This document shows positions 39,385-47,972 of a DNA stretch of 64,000 nucleotides, piece after piece. Numbering within the stretch: position 1 is the first letter of the stretch; every line of letters begins with the position of its first letter. Under the pieces are notes generated by a model. It did not search any database and was not told where the DNA came from. It saw only the letters and a list, made by a program, of their open reading frames with translations. Source of the stretch: Litorivivens sp041624475. Lineage in GTDB: Bacteria > Pseudomonadota > Gammaproteobacteria > Pseudomonadales > Spongiibacteraceae. The stretch spans positions 1 to 64,000 of the forward strand of contig NZ_JBFJUX010000010.1 of NCBI RefSeq assembly GCF_041624475.1, written 5' to 3'. The position numbers and the translations under genes are program-made.

Positions 39385-39389
39385 TCTGG

Positions 39390-39414
39390 CGGCGCCCCTT
39401 CGGGCGCCGTTCTT
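39390..39414 (+). terminator. Terminator of the ugd-manC-galU-algC operon
   Basis: CGGCGCCC, loop CTTC, GGGCGCCG then TTCTT, five bases after the algC stop, and in position to serve the convergent ispB gene too. Confidence 0.82.
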
Positions 39415-39423
39415 AATGAAATC

Positions 39424-40383
39424 TTATTTGGAGCGAGACAGCGCCAGCCTGGAGAGATCCAGCAGGGCCTGGTGGTAGGTGCTCGCTTTCAGCGGAACCA
39501 GGGCAGACAGTGCATCGCCGGAATATTCCCGGGCGATACTGCGGGTATAGTCCAGAGCGCCGGTTCTGCGCACAATGTCGACCACTTGAGACAGGTTGGC
39601 GGCGGACTTTTCGGTAATGGCGTGGCGAATGAGGTCGGCCTCGCTGCTGCTGCCATTTTCCATCGCGTAGATCAGCGGCAGCGTGGCCTTGCCTTCGTTG
39701 AGGTCATCGCCGATGTTCTTGCCAGTCTCTTCCGGGTTGCCCTCGTAATCGAGTACATCGTCGATCAGTTGAAAGGCCATACCCAGATTCATGCCGTACT
39801 CGTAAAGGGTGTCGGCGTAGTCGCGGCGTTCGCTGAGCAGGGCCGAGGCGCAGCAGGCGGCGGCGAACAGCACCGCGGTCTTGTTCTGTATCACTGAAAA
39901 GTACTGTTCCCGATCACCGTCGGCATTGCCCGCGCGCACCAGTTGCAGCACCTCGCCCTCGGCGATGGTGTTGGTGGTATCCGACAGCAGGCCCATTACG
40001 CTCATGTCGCCGATGCTTACCAGCATCTGAAAGGCGCGGGAGTAGAGGAAGTCGCCGACCAGCACGCTGGGGGCAGAACCCCACTTTTCGTTGGCGGTGG
40101 GGCGTCCCCGGCGCAGGGCGGAGACATCGACCACGTCGTCGTGGAGCAGGGTGGCGGTGTGGATAAACTCGATAACGGCCGCCAGTTGGATGTGCTTGTC
40201 GGAAATGCCGCCACAGGCGCCGCCGCTGAGCAGGGCCAGCATGGGGCGCAGTCGCTTACCGCCGGCATCGACAATATAGTGGCCGATGTTTTCCACCAGG
40301 GCGACATCCGAGTGGAGTTGTTCAATAATCAGAGTGTTGACCGCGTCGAATTCGCTGGCAACAACCTCTCGGATCTGCTGCAT
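39424..40383 (-). CDS. ispB: Octaprenyl diphosphate synthase (long-chain polyprenyl synthase)
   Basis: 319 residues. It makes the ubiquinone side chain. First aspartate-rich motif LLHDDVVDVSALRRGRP, second LIDDVLDYEGN, and GKRLRPMLALL at the start. Divergent from the rplU-rpmA-obg-proB unit as in most gammaproteobacteria. Chain length (C40 versus C45) cannot be read from the sequence alone. Confidence 0.95.
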   Translation of the reverse strand: MQQIREVVASEFDAVNTLIIEQLHSDVALVENIGHYIVDAGGKRLRPMLALLSGGACGGISDKHIQLAAVIEFIHTATLLHDDVVDVSALRRGRPTANEKWGSAPSVLVGDFLYSRAFQMLVSIGDMSVMGLLSDTTNTIAEGEVLQLVRAGNADGDREQYFSVIQNKTAVLFAAACCASALLSERRDYADTLYEYGMNLGMAFQLIDDVLDYEGNPEETGKNIGDDLNEGKATLPLIYAMENGSSSEADLIRHAITEKSAANLSQVVDIVRRTGALDYTRSIAREYSGDALSALVPLKASTYHQALLDLSRLALSRSK

Positions 40384-40504
40384 CTGTCAGGCCTGGTAGA
40401 TGGTTGGAATGCCGCCGCTAAGGCGCGTTTGCGCGGGAATGCTAGGGGGCGGGGGCGGGGGTGTCAAGGCTGGGGGTGGCAGCTCCCGTCGCCGTGCAAT
40501 ACGC

Positions 40505-40533
40505 TTGAGATTCCTGTTGCTTTTGCGTAGAAT
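40505..40533 (+). promoter_or_regulatory. Sigma-70 promoter of rplU-rpmA
   Basis: TTGAGA, 17-base spacer, TAGAAT, then GC-rich GCGCGACC discriminator. Same -10 and spacing as the tRNA and S10 promoters. The leader is about 110 bases. Confidence 0.7.
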
Positions 40534-40652
40534 GCGCGACCCTGTAGCAAAACTGCTCGTCCGTAAGGGGCGTGGCGGTTGCCTGAACTTGCATTCGACA
40601 GGATGTCGACCCATTACCGTTAACCCGCAAGCAGGCCATTTGGAGAGAGACT

Positions 40653-40964
40653 ATGTACGCAGTGATTGAAAGCGGTGGCAAGCAGCACCGTGTTATTGAG
40701 GGCGAAACCCTCAAGCTGGAAAAACTGGAAGTCGCCACTGGCGAAACCCTGGAATTCGATAAAGTACTGCTGGTTAATGACGGCAGTGCCGCCAAAGTTG
40801 GCACTCCGCTGGTTGCCGGCGCAAAGGTAACTGCTGAAGTGATTGCTCACGGTCGTCGCGATAAGGTCAAAATCGTGAAGTTTCGCCGTCGCAAGCACTC
40901 AATGAAACAGGCCGGTCACCGTCAGTGGTACACCGAAGTGAAAATCACGGGTATCAGCGGCTAA
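40653..40964 (+). CDS. rplU: 50S ribosomal protein L21
   Basis: 103 residues. MYAVIESGGKQHRVIEGETL start and KFRRRKHSMKQAGHRQWYTEVKI end. RBS GGAGAGA. Co-transcribed with rpmA, 29 bases downstream. Confidence 0.97.
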   Translation: MYAVIESGGKQHRVIEGETLKLEKLEVATGETLEFDKVLLVNDGSAAKVGTPLVAGAKVTAEVIAHGRRDKVKIVKFRRRKHSMKQAGHRQWYTEVKITGISG

Positions 40965-40993
40965 GCTGGCGTACAAGTAAAGGAGATTAGTTC

Positions 40994-41251
40994 ATGGCTC
41001 ACAAGAAAGCTGGTGGTAGTACTCGCAACGGTCGCGATTCGGAAAGTAAACGCCTTGGCGTGAAGCGTTTCGGCGGCCAGACTGTGCCTGCGGGCAGCAT
41101 CATTGTTCGTCAGCGTGGCACTCGCTTCCACGCGGGCGAGAACGTAGGTATTGGCAAAGATCACACGCTGTTTGCCAAGGCCGACGGTGTGGTGAAATTT
41201 GCTGTAAAAGGTCCAAACAAGCGTAAGTTTGTCAGCATCGAAGCGGCCTGA
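40994..41251 (+). CDS. rpmA: 50S ribosomal protein L27
   Basis: 85 residues. MAHKKAGGSTRNGRDSESKR start, whose tail reaches the peptidyl transferase centre; no N-terminal cleavage extension of the Firmicute type. RGTRFHAGENVGIGKDHTLF core. Confidence 0.97.
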   Translation: MAHKKAGGSTRNGRDSESKRLGVKRFGGQTVPAGSIIVRQRGTRFHAGENVGIGKDHTLFAKADGVVKFAVKGPNKRKFVSIEAA

Positions 41252-41270
41252 CGCGCGAGCGCATTGTTTC

Positions 41271-41302
41271 AAAAAGCCCCGTCAGGTTGACGGGGCTTTT
41301 TT
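41271..41302 (+). terminator. Terminator after rpmA
   Basis: AAGCCCCGTCA, loop GGT, TGACGGGGCTT with flanking A and T runs. obg downstream must have its own promoter or rely on read-through. Confidence 0.92.
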
Positions 41303-41353
41303 GTATCTGCCTCAGGCTTTTTATTTTTCAGGCGCGAAAACCGGGTAAGTATC

Positions 41354-42550
41354 ATGAAATTTGTCGACGAAGCAGTCATCAAGGTTGCAGCCGGTAACGG
41401 CGGCAGTGGCTGCCTGAGCTTCCGCCGCGAAAAGTATATCCCCAGAGGTGGCCCCGACGGCGGTGACGGCGGTGATGGCGGCAGTGTTTTTCTGAAAGCA
41501 GATCAGGCAATAAATACCCTGGTAGATTACCGCTACGTGCGTAACTACCGTGCGAATAATGGCGAGCAGGGGCGCGGCGGTAACTGCCGGGGCAAGAGTG
41601 CCGAGGATCTCTATCTGGTGGTGCCGGTGGGCACCACTGTGCTGGATGAGGAGACCGGCGAAGTGCTCGGCGACCTGTCGGAGCACGGTGAACTATTGAA
41701 AGTGGCCCAGGGCGGCTTTCACGGTCTGGGCAACACCCGCTTTAAATCCAGTACCAACCGCGCGCCGCGCCAGACCACGCCCGGCTCCGAGGGTGAATCC
41801 CGGCAGTTGCGTCTCGAATTGAAGGTGCTGGCTGATGTCGGCCTGCTCGGGCTGCCCAATGCGGGTAAATCGACGCTGATTCGCGCGGTTTCTGCTGCCA
41901 AGCCGAAAGTGGCGGATTACCCCTTTACCACGCTGGTGCCGAATCTGGGTGTAGTTTCGATGCAGAAGCACCGCAGCTTTGTGGTGGCCGATATTCCTGG
42001 GCTGGTGGAGGGCGCTGCCGAAGGTGCCGGTTTGGGTATTCGCTTTCTCAAACACCTCACGCGCAACCGCCTGCTGCTGCACTTGGTGGACGTGGCGCCG
42101 CTGGACGGCTCCGACCCGGTAGATTCGGCCAAGGTCATCATTAATGAGCTGGCGGAATTCAGTGAAACCCTTTACCAGCGCCCGCGCTGGCTGGTGCTGA
42201 ACAAGACGGACCTGATTCCCGAGGACGAGCGCGAGGCGCACTGCCGGGATATCATTGACCGTCTTGGTTGGGGCGGTCCGGTGTTTCAACTGTCGGCGCT
42301 GACCAAAGACAATACCGAGGCCCTGTGCTGGGCGATTCTGGAGTATCTTGAGGTCTGTAAGGCGGAGGAATCCACTGACCCGGAACTGCTGCAGCGGGAA
42401 ATAGACACCCAGAAGGCCATGCAGTCGGAGGCACGAGAGCGCATCCAGACGCTGGCCGAGGCGCGTCGCACGGCTCGCAAGGCTGCGGCAGAGGACGACG
42501 ATGACAATGATGATGACGACGGCGATGTGGAAGTCGTTTACCAGCCTTAA
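41354..42550 (+). CDS. obgE: GTPase ObgE/CgtA
   Basis: 398 residues; essential 50S-assembly and stress GTPase. Glycine-rich Obg fold (GGSGCLSFRREKYIPRGGPD, GGDGGDGGSVF) then a G domain with GLPNAGKST, DIPGLVEGAAEGAGLG and NKTD. The C-terminal tail is strongly acidic (EDDDDNDDDDGDVEV), as in other gammaproteobacteria. Confidence 0.96.
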   Translation: MKFVDEAVIKVAAGNGGSGCLSFRREKYIPRGGPDGGDGGDGGSVFLKADQAINTLVDYRYVRNYRANNGEQGRGGNCRGKSAEDLYLVVPVGTTVLDEETGEVLGDLSEHGELLKVAQGGFHGLGNTRFKSSTNRAPRQTTPGSEGESRQLRLELKVLADVGLLGLPNAGKSTLIRAVSAAKPKVADYPFTTLVPNLGVVSMQKHRSFVVADIPGLVEGAAEGAGLGIRFLKHLTRNRLLLHLVDVAPLDGSDPVDSAKVIINELAEFSETLYQRPRWLVLNKTDLIPEDEREAHCRDIIDRLGWGGPVFQLSALTKDNTEALCWAILEYLEVCKAEESTDPELLQREIDTQKAMQSEARERIQTLAEARRTARKAAAEDDDDNDDDDGDVEVVYQP

Positions 42551-42569
42551 GCATTAAAAGCGGAATGTC

Positions 42570-43682
42570 ATGACGGAACTGGCTGAATCCCAGCGTTGGG
42601 TAATCAAGATTGGCAGCGCCCTGCTCACCGCCAATGGTCGCGGCCTGTGGGCCGAGGGGCTGGACACCTGGGTGTCGCAGATGGTCGAGCTGCGCCAGGC
42701 TGGTCACGAGGTGGTGCTGGTTTCTTCCGGCGCAGTCGCTGAAGGTATGACGCGGCTCGGCTGGTCGCGTCGGCCGGAAGAAATTCACCGCCTGCAGGCG
42801 GCGGCTGCCGTGGGGCAGATGGGTCTGGTGCAGGCTTACGAATCGCGCTTTTCCCGGCACGGGCTGCACACCGCGCAAATTCTCCTTGGGCACGATGATA
42901 TCTCCGCCCGCGACCGCTATCTCAACGCCCGGGGCGCCCTGCAGACGCTGCTGGAGCTGGGCGTGATTCCGGTCGTCAATGAAAATGATACGGTCGTTAC
43001 CGACGAAATTCGCTTCGGTGATAACGACACGCTGGCGGCGCTGGTTGCCAATCTGGTGGATGCCGATGTGCTGGTTATCCTCACGGATCAGCAGGGGCTG
43101 TTTACCGAGGATCCGCGCAACAACCCTGAGGCCGAACTGATCGCGCAGGCGGACGCCAATGACAGCAGTCTGGATGCCATGGTGTCCGGCGCCGGACAGT
43201 TGGGGCGCGGCGGCATGATCACCAAACTGCGAGCGGCCCGGTTGGCGGCACGCGCGGGTGCCGATACGGTGATTGCCAGTGGCACGGAAGATCAGGTGTT
43301 GCCGCGGCTGTTGCGGGGCGAGTCCGTGGGCACGCGCCTGATGGCCAGGCAGCAGAAACTGGCGGCGCGCAAGCAGTGGCTGGCTGGACAGTTGCAGTTA
43401 AAGGGGCGCCTGGAGCTGGATGAGGGCGCTGTGAAGGTGCTGACCGGTAAAGGCAGGAGTCTGTTGCCGGTGGGCGTTAAAGGGGTTGTCGGCGATTTCC
43501 GGCGCGGCGACCTGGTGAGTTGTGTGGATGGGCAGGGGCGTGAAATTGCGCGCGGGCTGGTCAACTACAATGCCGATGAGGCGCGCCGGCTGGCGGGTCA
43601 GCCCAGTGCGGAAATCACCCGTCTGCTCGGCTATCTCGGCGATGAGGAGCTGATTCACCGGGACAATCTGGTGTTGAGTTGA
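42570..43682 (+). CDS. proB: Glutamate 5-kinase
   Basis: 370 residues. First step of proline synthesis. Amino acid kinase domain (WVIKIGSALLTANGRG, VLVSSGAVAEGMTRLGW, VNENDTVVTDEIRFGDNDTL) followed by a C-terminal PUA domain (from about 280). Starts 20 bases after obg, the usual obg-proB pair. Confidence 0.96.
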   Translation: MTELAESQRWVIKIGSALLTANGRGLWAEGLDTWVSQMVELRQAGHEVVLVSSGAVAEGMTRLGWSRRPEEIHRLQAAAAVGQMGLVQAYESRFSRHGLHTAQILLGHDDISARDRYLNARGALQTLLELGVIPVVNENDTVVTDEIRFGDNDTLAALVANLVDADVLVILTDQQGLFTEDPRNNPEAELIAQADANDSSLDAMVSGAGQLGRGGMITKLRAARLAARAGADTVIASGTEDQVLPRLLRGESVGTRLMARQQKLAARKQWLAGQLQLKGRLELDEGAVKVLTGKGRSLLPVGVKGVVGDFRRGDLVSCVDGQGREIARGLVNYNADEARRLAGQPSAEITRLLGYLGDEELIHRDNLVLS

Positions 43683-43704
43683 AGCAGGCAGGAAATCAGG
43701 TCAT

Positions 43705-43733
43705 AAAAAAACCCGCCATCAGGCGGGTTTTTT
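43705..43733. terminator. Bidirectional terminator between proB and rpsT
   Basis: ACCCGCC, loop ATCA, GGCGGGT with A run before and T run after, so it can stop transcription of proB (plus) and rpsT (minus). Confidence 0.9.
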
Positions 43734-43751
43734 GTTCTAGCAGCGGGTCGA

Positions 43752-44018
43752 TCAGGCCGCGAGTGCCTTGATCTGGGCGTTCAGACGGCTCTTGTGACGA
43801 GCAGCCTTGTTCTTGTGGATAATGCCCTTGTCGGCCATGCGGTCAACGACCGGAACCGCCTGTGCGTAGGCCGCTTTCGCAGCTTCTGCATCGCCTGATT
43901 CAATGGCGCTGATTACTTTTTTCAGATACGTACGCACCATGGAGCGCAGGCTGGCGTTATGCTTGCGGCGTTTTTCCGCTTGTCGTGCGCGTTTACGTGC
44001 TTGGGGAGAGTTTGCCAC
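43752..44018 (-). CDS. rpsT: 30S ribosomal protein S20
   Basis: 88 residues. ANSPQARKRARQAEKRRKHN start and KGIIHKNKAARHKSRLNAQI end. A GTG start with AAGGAG six bases upstream; E. coli uses UUG, and non-ATG starts are part of its autogenous control there. Confidence 0.96.
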   Translation of the reverse strand: MANSPQARKRARQAEKRRKHNASLRSMVRTYLKKVISAIESGDAEAAKAAYAQAVPVVDRMADKGIIHKNKAARHKSRLNAQIKALAA

Positions 44019-44066
44019 CCGGTTACTCCTTGAAGCTGAGTCAATACCAAAAATTTAAGAGGGCGG

Positions 44067-44095
44067 ATTATTCCTGTTCGGCCCTGCAGTGTCAA
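44067..44095 (-). promoter_or_regulatory. Sigma-70 promoter of rpsT
   Basis: On the minus strand TTGACA, 17-base spacer, AATAAT. About 45 bases before the GTG start. Confidence 0.7.
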
Positions 44096-44125
44096 GGGAT
44101 TTGCCGGATTATCTCGGCGAGCAAA

Positions 44126-44524
44126 TCACATTGCCGGCCAGAAGCGAGTAAAGGCGATAGTGCCCCACACCAGCAGCACCATCATCATACAGATGAAAAC
44201 CGCGGCTGAGCCCAGATCCTTGGCCTGACCCGACAGGGGGTGGCGCTCCAGCCCGACCCGGTCAACCACCGACTCAATGGCGGAGTTGATGATTTCCGCC
44301 AGCATCACCATCAGGCAGGAGCAGATCAGCAGCACAAACTCGATGCCGGTCTGGGCCAGCCAGGCCGCTGCCGGCGCCAGAAACAGCATCAGGATGCATT
44401 CGGTGCGAAAGCCTTCCTCATGGGTCCAGGCCGCGCGCAAGCCGCGCATTGAATAGTTGGTGGCGTCTATCAGTCGCGGCAGGCCGCGACGGCCGGGCTT
44501 GTTCATCTGAGGCTGCATGGTCAT
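44126..44524 (-). CDS. dgkA: Diacylglycerol kinase (DgkA family)
   Basis: 132 residues, three membrane helices. Recycles diacylglycerol from membrane-derived oligosaccharide or LPS modification. AWTHEEGFRTECILM near the N-terminus and the catalytic AEIINSAIESVVDRVG helix match. Overlaps the upstream SnoaL-like gene by four bases. Confidence 0.93.
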   Translation of the reverse strand: MTMQPQMNKPGRRGLPRLIDATNYSMRGLRAAWTHEEGFRTECILMLFLAPAAAWLAQTGIEFVLLICSCLMVMLAEIINSAIESVVDRVGLERHPLSGQAKDLGSAAVFICMMMVLLVWGTIAFTRFWPAM

Positions 44525-44964
44525 TGAATACTATCGGCGTCGAACAGCAGGTGTTGGGAGAGGTCGCCAAACAGATCGGGATGCATTTCGCGGCGGCTGA
44601 AACACCACTCGCCGTCGATGCGGCTGAATTGATCACGATAGTAGCCGCTGATGATGACCTGCAGCGGCAGTCCGCTGGCGGCCTGCACCACCGTGAAGTA
44701 GGCGCGTGCCTCGGCCTCGCTGCCGTTCACCTCGATATGGGTATTGGAAATGATGTGCTTGGTGCGCGGCGTGCCGCACTCAAACAGGCGGGTGGATTGC
44801 TGATACATCTGCAAAACCGCATCGTAGCCTTTCACTACCGAGTCGCTGGCCGGCGCAACAATTTCACCGTGGCGAAACAGCTCGGCAACGCCGGTCAGGT
44901 CGCCATCGTCGAGTAAAAAAGCGTAGCGATACATCAGGTTTTCTATTGCGCGGTAATCGTCCAT
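44521..44964 (-). CDS. SnoaL-like / NTF2-fold protein
   Basis: 147 residues: AIENLMYRYAFLLDDGDLTGVAELF, then VKGYDAVLQMYQQ and VIISGYYRDQFSRIDGEWCFSRREM. This is the cone-shaped alpha+beta barrel pattern of SnoaL-like (nuclear transport factor 2) proteins, which include hydratases, isomerases and dioxygenase beta subunits. ATG 44964 is preceded by AAAGGAA; an ORF extension to 45162 overlaps the divergent TetR start and is rejected. Coupled to dgkA. Substrate unknown. Confidence 0.82.
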   Translation of the reverse strand: MDDYRAIENLMYRYAFLLDDGDLTGVAELFRHGEIVAPASDSVVKGYDAVLQMYQQSTRLFECGTPRTKHIISNTHIEVNGSEAEARAYFTVVQAASGLPLQVIISGYYRDQFSRIDGEWCFSRREMHPDLFGDLSQHLLFDADSIQ

Positions 44965-45083
44965 CGCGAGCCAGGTTCCTTTTATTATCGGTGTGTTGAT
45001 TGTAATCAGACTGCCGGGAATCGCGAGTAAAAAGTCCGTGCGGCAGAATTTTGCTAGCATAGCGCGTCTGTTTGGAAAAAGTG

Positions 45084-45710
45084 ATGACCGAATTGAAAGA
45101 GACGCCGGAGCGGATTCTGGATGCGGCCGAAGCGCTGTTTGCGGAAAAGGGTTACAAAGCAACCTCTTTGGGTGAGGTGGCTGAGCGTGTGGGGATTCGA
45201 TCCCCCAGTTTGTACAACCACTTCAAGAACAAGGAGGCGCTTTACCAAGCGGTGCTTAACCGCTTGATTGCCCTGTTTAACGAGCCGCTGACTCAGTTGC
45301 GCGCCCAGCCCGTGACCCGCGAGCGCATCATGGAGTGGCTGCACACCATGGTGGACCTGCATTATCAGCACCCGAATTTTGCCCGGCTGCTGCAGCATGC
45401 GGCGTTGGCCAATGGGTCGCAAAGTAGGGAGATAGTCGATCGCCTGTTTCGTCCGCTGTTCACGGAGGAGTCGGCGCCTGAGCCCTTGGTGGGTTTTTTT
45501 CAGGGAAATGCGTTGGAGCCTTGGGCGGTGATGGCGTTTAACAATGTGGTGATGTCGTATATCACCATGGCGCCAATGTACCAGGCAATGTTGCCGGTAG
45601 AGCCTTTGTCAGAAGAGGGGTTGGCGCGCCAGAAGCAGCTGATCAGTCAGTTGGCGCAGCTGGTGTTTTCTGCAGGGGAAAAGGCGGCGGGGGAGAAGAC
45701 GGCGGGCTAA
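45084..45710 (+). CDS. TetR/AcrR-family transcriptional regulator
   Basis: 208 residues. The N-terminal helix-turn-helix is clear: RILDAAEALFAEKGYKATSL, GEVAERVGIRSPSLYNHFKNKEALYQAVL. The ligand-binding C-domain is not assignable. ATG 45084 with GGAAA upstream is chosen; TTG 45072 and GTG 45081 are alternatives. Divergent from the SnoaL-like/dgkA pair with about 120 bases between, so it may control that pair (inference). Confidence 0.88.
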   Translation: MTELKETPERILDAAEALFAEKGYKATSLGEVAERVGIRSPSLYNHFKNKEALYQAVLNRLIALFNEPLTQLRAQPVTRERIMEWLHTMVDLHYQHPNFARLLQHAALANGSQSREIVDRLFRPLFTEESAPEPLVGFFQGNALEPWAVMAFNNVVMSYITMAPMYQAMLPVEPLSEEGLARQKQLISQLAQLVFSAGEKAAGEKTAG

Positions 45711-45730
45711 GACGCCCGCCGGGAGAGTGC

Positions 45731-46006
45731 TCAGCCGGCTTTGCAGGCCTTTTTGGCGGCTTTGATCTGCTTGCGGTGACATTCTTCCTGAGAACCTTCA
45801 CCGACACACCACTTGCGGCGGTTGTCCCAGGCGGTCAGCGGGTGACGCTGTCCATCCGTGCATTTTACCGAGTAGTTTGAATACTCTGCGCCGGTTTCAT
45901 CGACACCAGTGCCCGTGTAAACCAGGCTGGAAGGGCGGGCCGCAAAGACGGTGGCAGAAGCCGTTGCCAGCAGGGCAACGACGAGCGTTTGAGTCAGTTT
46001 TTTCAT
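45731..46006 (-). CDS. Small secreted protein with four cysteines
   Basis: 91 residues. Signal peptide MKKLTQTLVVALLATASATVFA then a 69-residue mature part with four Cys (SVKCTDGQRHP, KWCVGEGSQEECHRKQ, KKACKAG), enough for two disulfides, and a Lys-rich end. I recognise no family. Convergent with the TetR gene and standing alone; upstream is a 500-base gap. Confidence 0.72.
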   Translation of the reverse strand: MKKLTQTLVVALLATASATVFAARPSSLVYTGTGVDETGAEYSNYSVKCTDGQRHPLTAWDNRRKWCVGEGSQEECHRKQIKAAKKACKAG

Positions 46007-46511
46007 GGAAGTGTTACCTGTTTTCAGTGGTATCGATGTTCACATTATCCTGTAAGTGTTACCAAATTGCCAGAATTGTGGCGCATGGAAACAGGTTTGA
46101 GCGTCGGGCTGTGTTTTAACGCTTTGTTTATATTAGATATTTAAAAGTAACGCTCTCTATGTGTTACTGATATTTAATTAAGCGCCTGCGCGGTGCTGTG
46201 GTGGCTGTTACTTCAGGTAGCGCTGCTTCGCAGGTGGTATGCCGGTGGCAAAGAGTTTTCCCGCGATACCGGATAGCCCGAACGGTGGGGTCAAGGACTT
46301 TTTACCGTCTCAATGTACAGTGACTGGTGGGCATTTTTACTATTATTTATAAGCACGCTATCGCGCACAGGTGGCCGCAGCTTGTACGTCAAAACAGGTC
46401 GAGCGCAGGCTGTCGCCCAGTGGTAAAGTACCGTAATAACGGGGTGTTCGCGCTGATCCAGTGTGGCCGCCCTGCCGTAGTATGATTTCACGAGTTACAG
46501 GGGGCGTCTGT
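46007..46511. other. 505-base intergenic stretch with repeated GTGTTAC motifs
   Basis: No gene is supported. It includes an AT-rich block (46115-46185) and several copies of GTGTTAC: 46011, 46056 and 46161, with a divergent partner GTAACGC at 46147, so AGTAAC...GTTACT forms an inverted pair around 46146-46168. A TATGAT (46481-46486) is the best -10 for the following operon but lacks a good -35. Confidence 0.5.
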
Positions 46512-47942
46512 ATGGCAATATTCGGGCGTAACGTGAAGCGGCTTATCGCCTTGCTTCTGTGTGTTCCCAGTGTGTGGGCAGCAGGTGGTCTTGAGCTGTT
46601 GCCGCCTCCCTCCAGTCTTGTGCTCAATGACAGTCAACTGGCCCGCCTGCAGCAGCAAGTCGATCGCAGCGTCGCCTCAGGCCAGTACCGGCAGGCACTC
46701 GATTCAGCGCGACAGTTGGCCCAGGCACTTGTTAATGATCCGGTCAGCGGCGTGGCGGCGCTGGAAAACCTTGGCCTGATCGAAATTCAGGCCGGAGAGC
46801 TGGACACCGGCATCGACAGCCTCGAAGCGGTGCTGGAGAAACTGCGCGGCAGTGGTAACTTCCGCGACCCGCGGCTGGCCAAGCCCCTCTACGCCATCGG
46901 CATCGCCTACTACCAGCTTCAGGATTATCTCAAGGCCATTGATTACATTGAGCAGGCCAATTTTGTTACCCGGACCGACAAGGGCCTGGAAAGTCTGGAG
47001 CAGACGCGCCACGACGACCTGTTGCTGGACAGCCTGATTCGGGTGGGGCGCCTTGAAGAGGCAATGGATCGCTTGGAGGTAAGTACCAACATACAGCGCC
47101 AGGCCATAAGCAGCGGACCGGAGCTTGAGCAGGCTCTTTACCGGGCAGCGCGCTGGTACAGTCTGTTGGAGGCAACCTATCATGAAAGTCGGTTGCATGA
47201 GGAGCGACTGGAGATTCTCGCCCAGGTGGTGGGTGCCGACAGCCCGCAGCTGGTGCCGGTCTACTATGATCTGGCCAACAGTTACTCCAGGCGTCTGCAC
47301 GATGACCTCGAACGCTTGCGCGGCATAAAGGCTGCCGAGCGCAATGTCAGTTACTCTTTCGTGCGCACTGATCAGGTCCGCCGGGCGATTGCCTTCGATC
47401 AGGGCTCCCGCTCTGATGATCGCGCGTTGATAGACGCTGAGTGGAAGGCGGTGCGTTCCCTGAAAATTGCCCAGCGCATTCTCGAAGATCAGCCGGAACC
47501 GGATCAACGCGCCATCGCTGACTCCTATGTGCGCCTGGGCGACCACTATCAGCTGATTGGCAACGAGCGCAAGGCCCGCCGTTACTACCAGCGGGCCTAT
47601 GACCTGCTGCATGAGAATGGTGCCACCGACTATCTCACTCAGACCTTCGGTACGCCGGTGCCCATCTACCAGAAGCCGCTGAAGCTGCCCTCAACCAATG
47701 ATCCGACCCTGCTCAGTGCCTATCAGGGCGAAGCCGAGCTGCTGCTGGATGTGAATTCACGTGGCCAGCCGCGCAATATCGAAGTGGTTGAGCTGCGTCC
47801 TCAGCAGGCGTCGGTGCTCGAAGACAAGGCCTTGCGCTACAGTCGCGACACCATTTTTCGCCCGCGGCTGACGGAAGAGGGCACCGTCAGCACCGAGAAA
47901 ATGCGGTATATCTACCAGTTCAGGCCCGCCGCCCGGCCGTAA
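46512..47942 (+). CDS. Periplasmic TPR protein with TonB-C-like end (operon gene 1)
   Basis: 476 residues. Signal peptide RLIALLLCVPSVWA, then tetratricopeptide-like helices through most of the protein (GQYRQALDSARQLAQAL, LYAIGIAYYQLQDYLKAI, YVRLGDHYQLIGNERKARRY). The last 75 residues (AELLLDVNSRGQPRNIEVVE to MRYIYQFRPAARP) look like a TonB C-terminal fold, which in TonB contacts outer-membrane proteins and peptidoglycan. ATG 46512 follows AGGGGGCG. First of twelve densely packed genes; followed 30 bases on by a lipoprotein. Role inferred only from context. Confidence 0.8.
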   Translation: MAIFGRNVKRLIALLLCVPSVWAAGGLELLPPPSSLVLNDSQLARLQQQVDRSVASGQYRQALDSARQLAQALVNDPVSGVAALENLGLIEIQAGELDTGIDSLEAVLEKLRGSGNFRDPRLAKPLYAIGIAYYQLQDYLKAIDYIEQANFVTRTDKGLESLEQTRHDDLLLDSLIRVGRLEEAMDRLEVSTNIQRQAISSGPELEQALYRAARWYSLLEATYHESRLHEERLEILAQVVGADSPQLVPVYYDLANSYSRRLHDDLERLRGIKAAERNVSYSFVRTDQVRRAIAFDQGSRSDDRALIDAEWKAVRSLKIAQRILEDQPEPDQRAIADSYVRLGDHYQLIGNERKARRYYQRAYDLLHENGATDYLTQTFGTPVPIYQKPLKLPSTNDPTLLSAYQGEAELLLDVNSRGQPRNIEVVELRPQQASVLEDKALRYSRDTIFRPRLTEEGTVSTEKMRYIYQFRPAARP

Positions 47943-47972
47943 ACCCGTGATCGTGAAGTCCAGAGGCTATTG

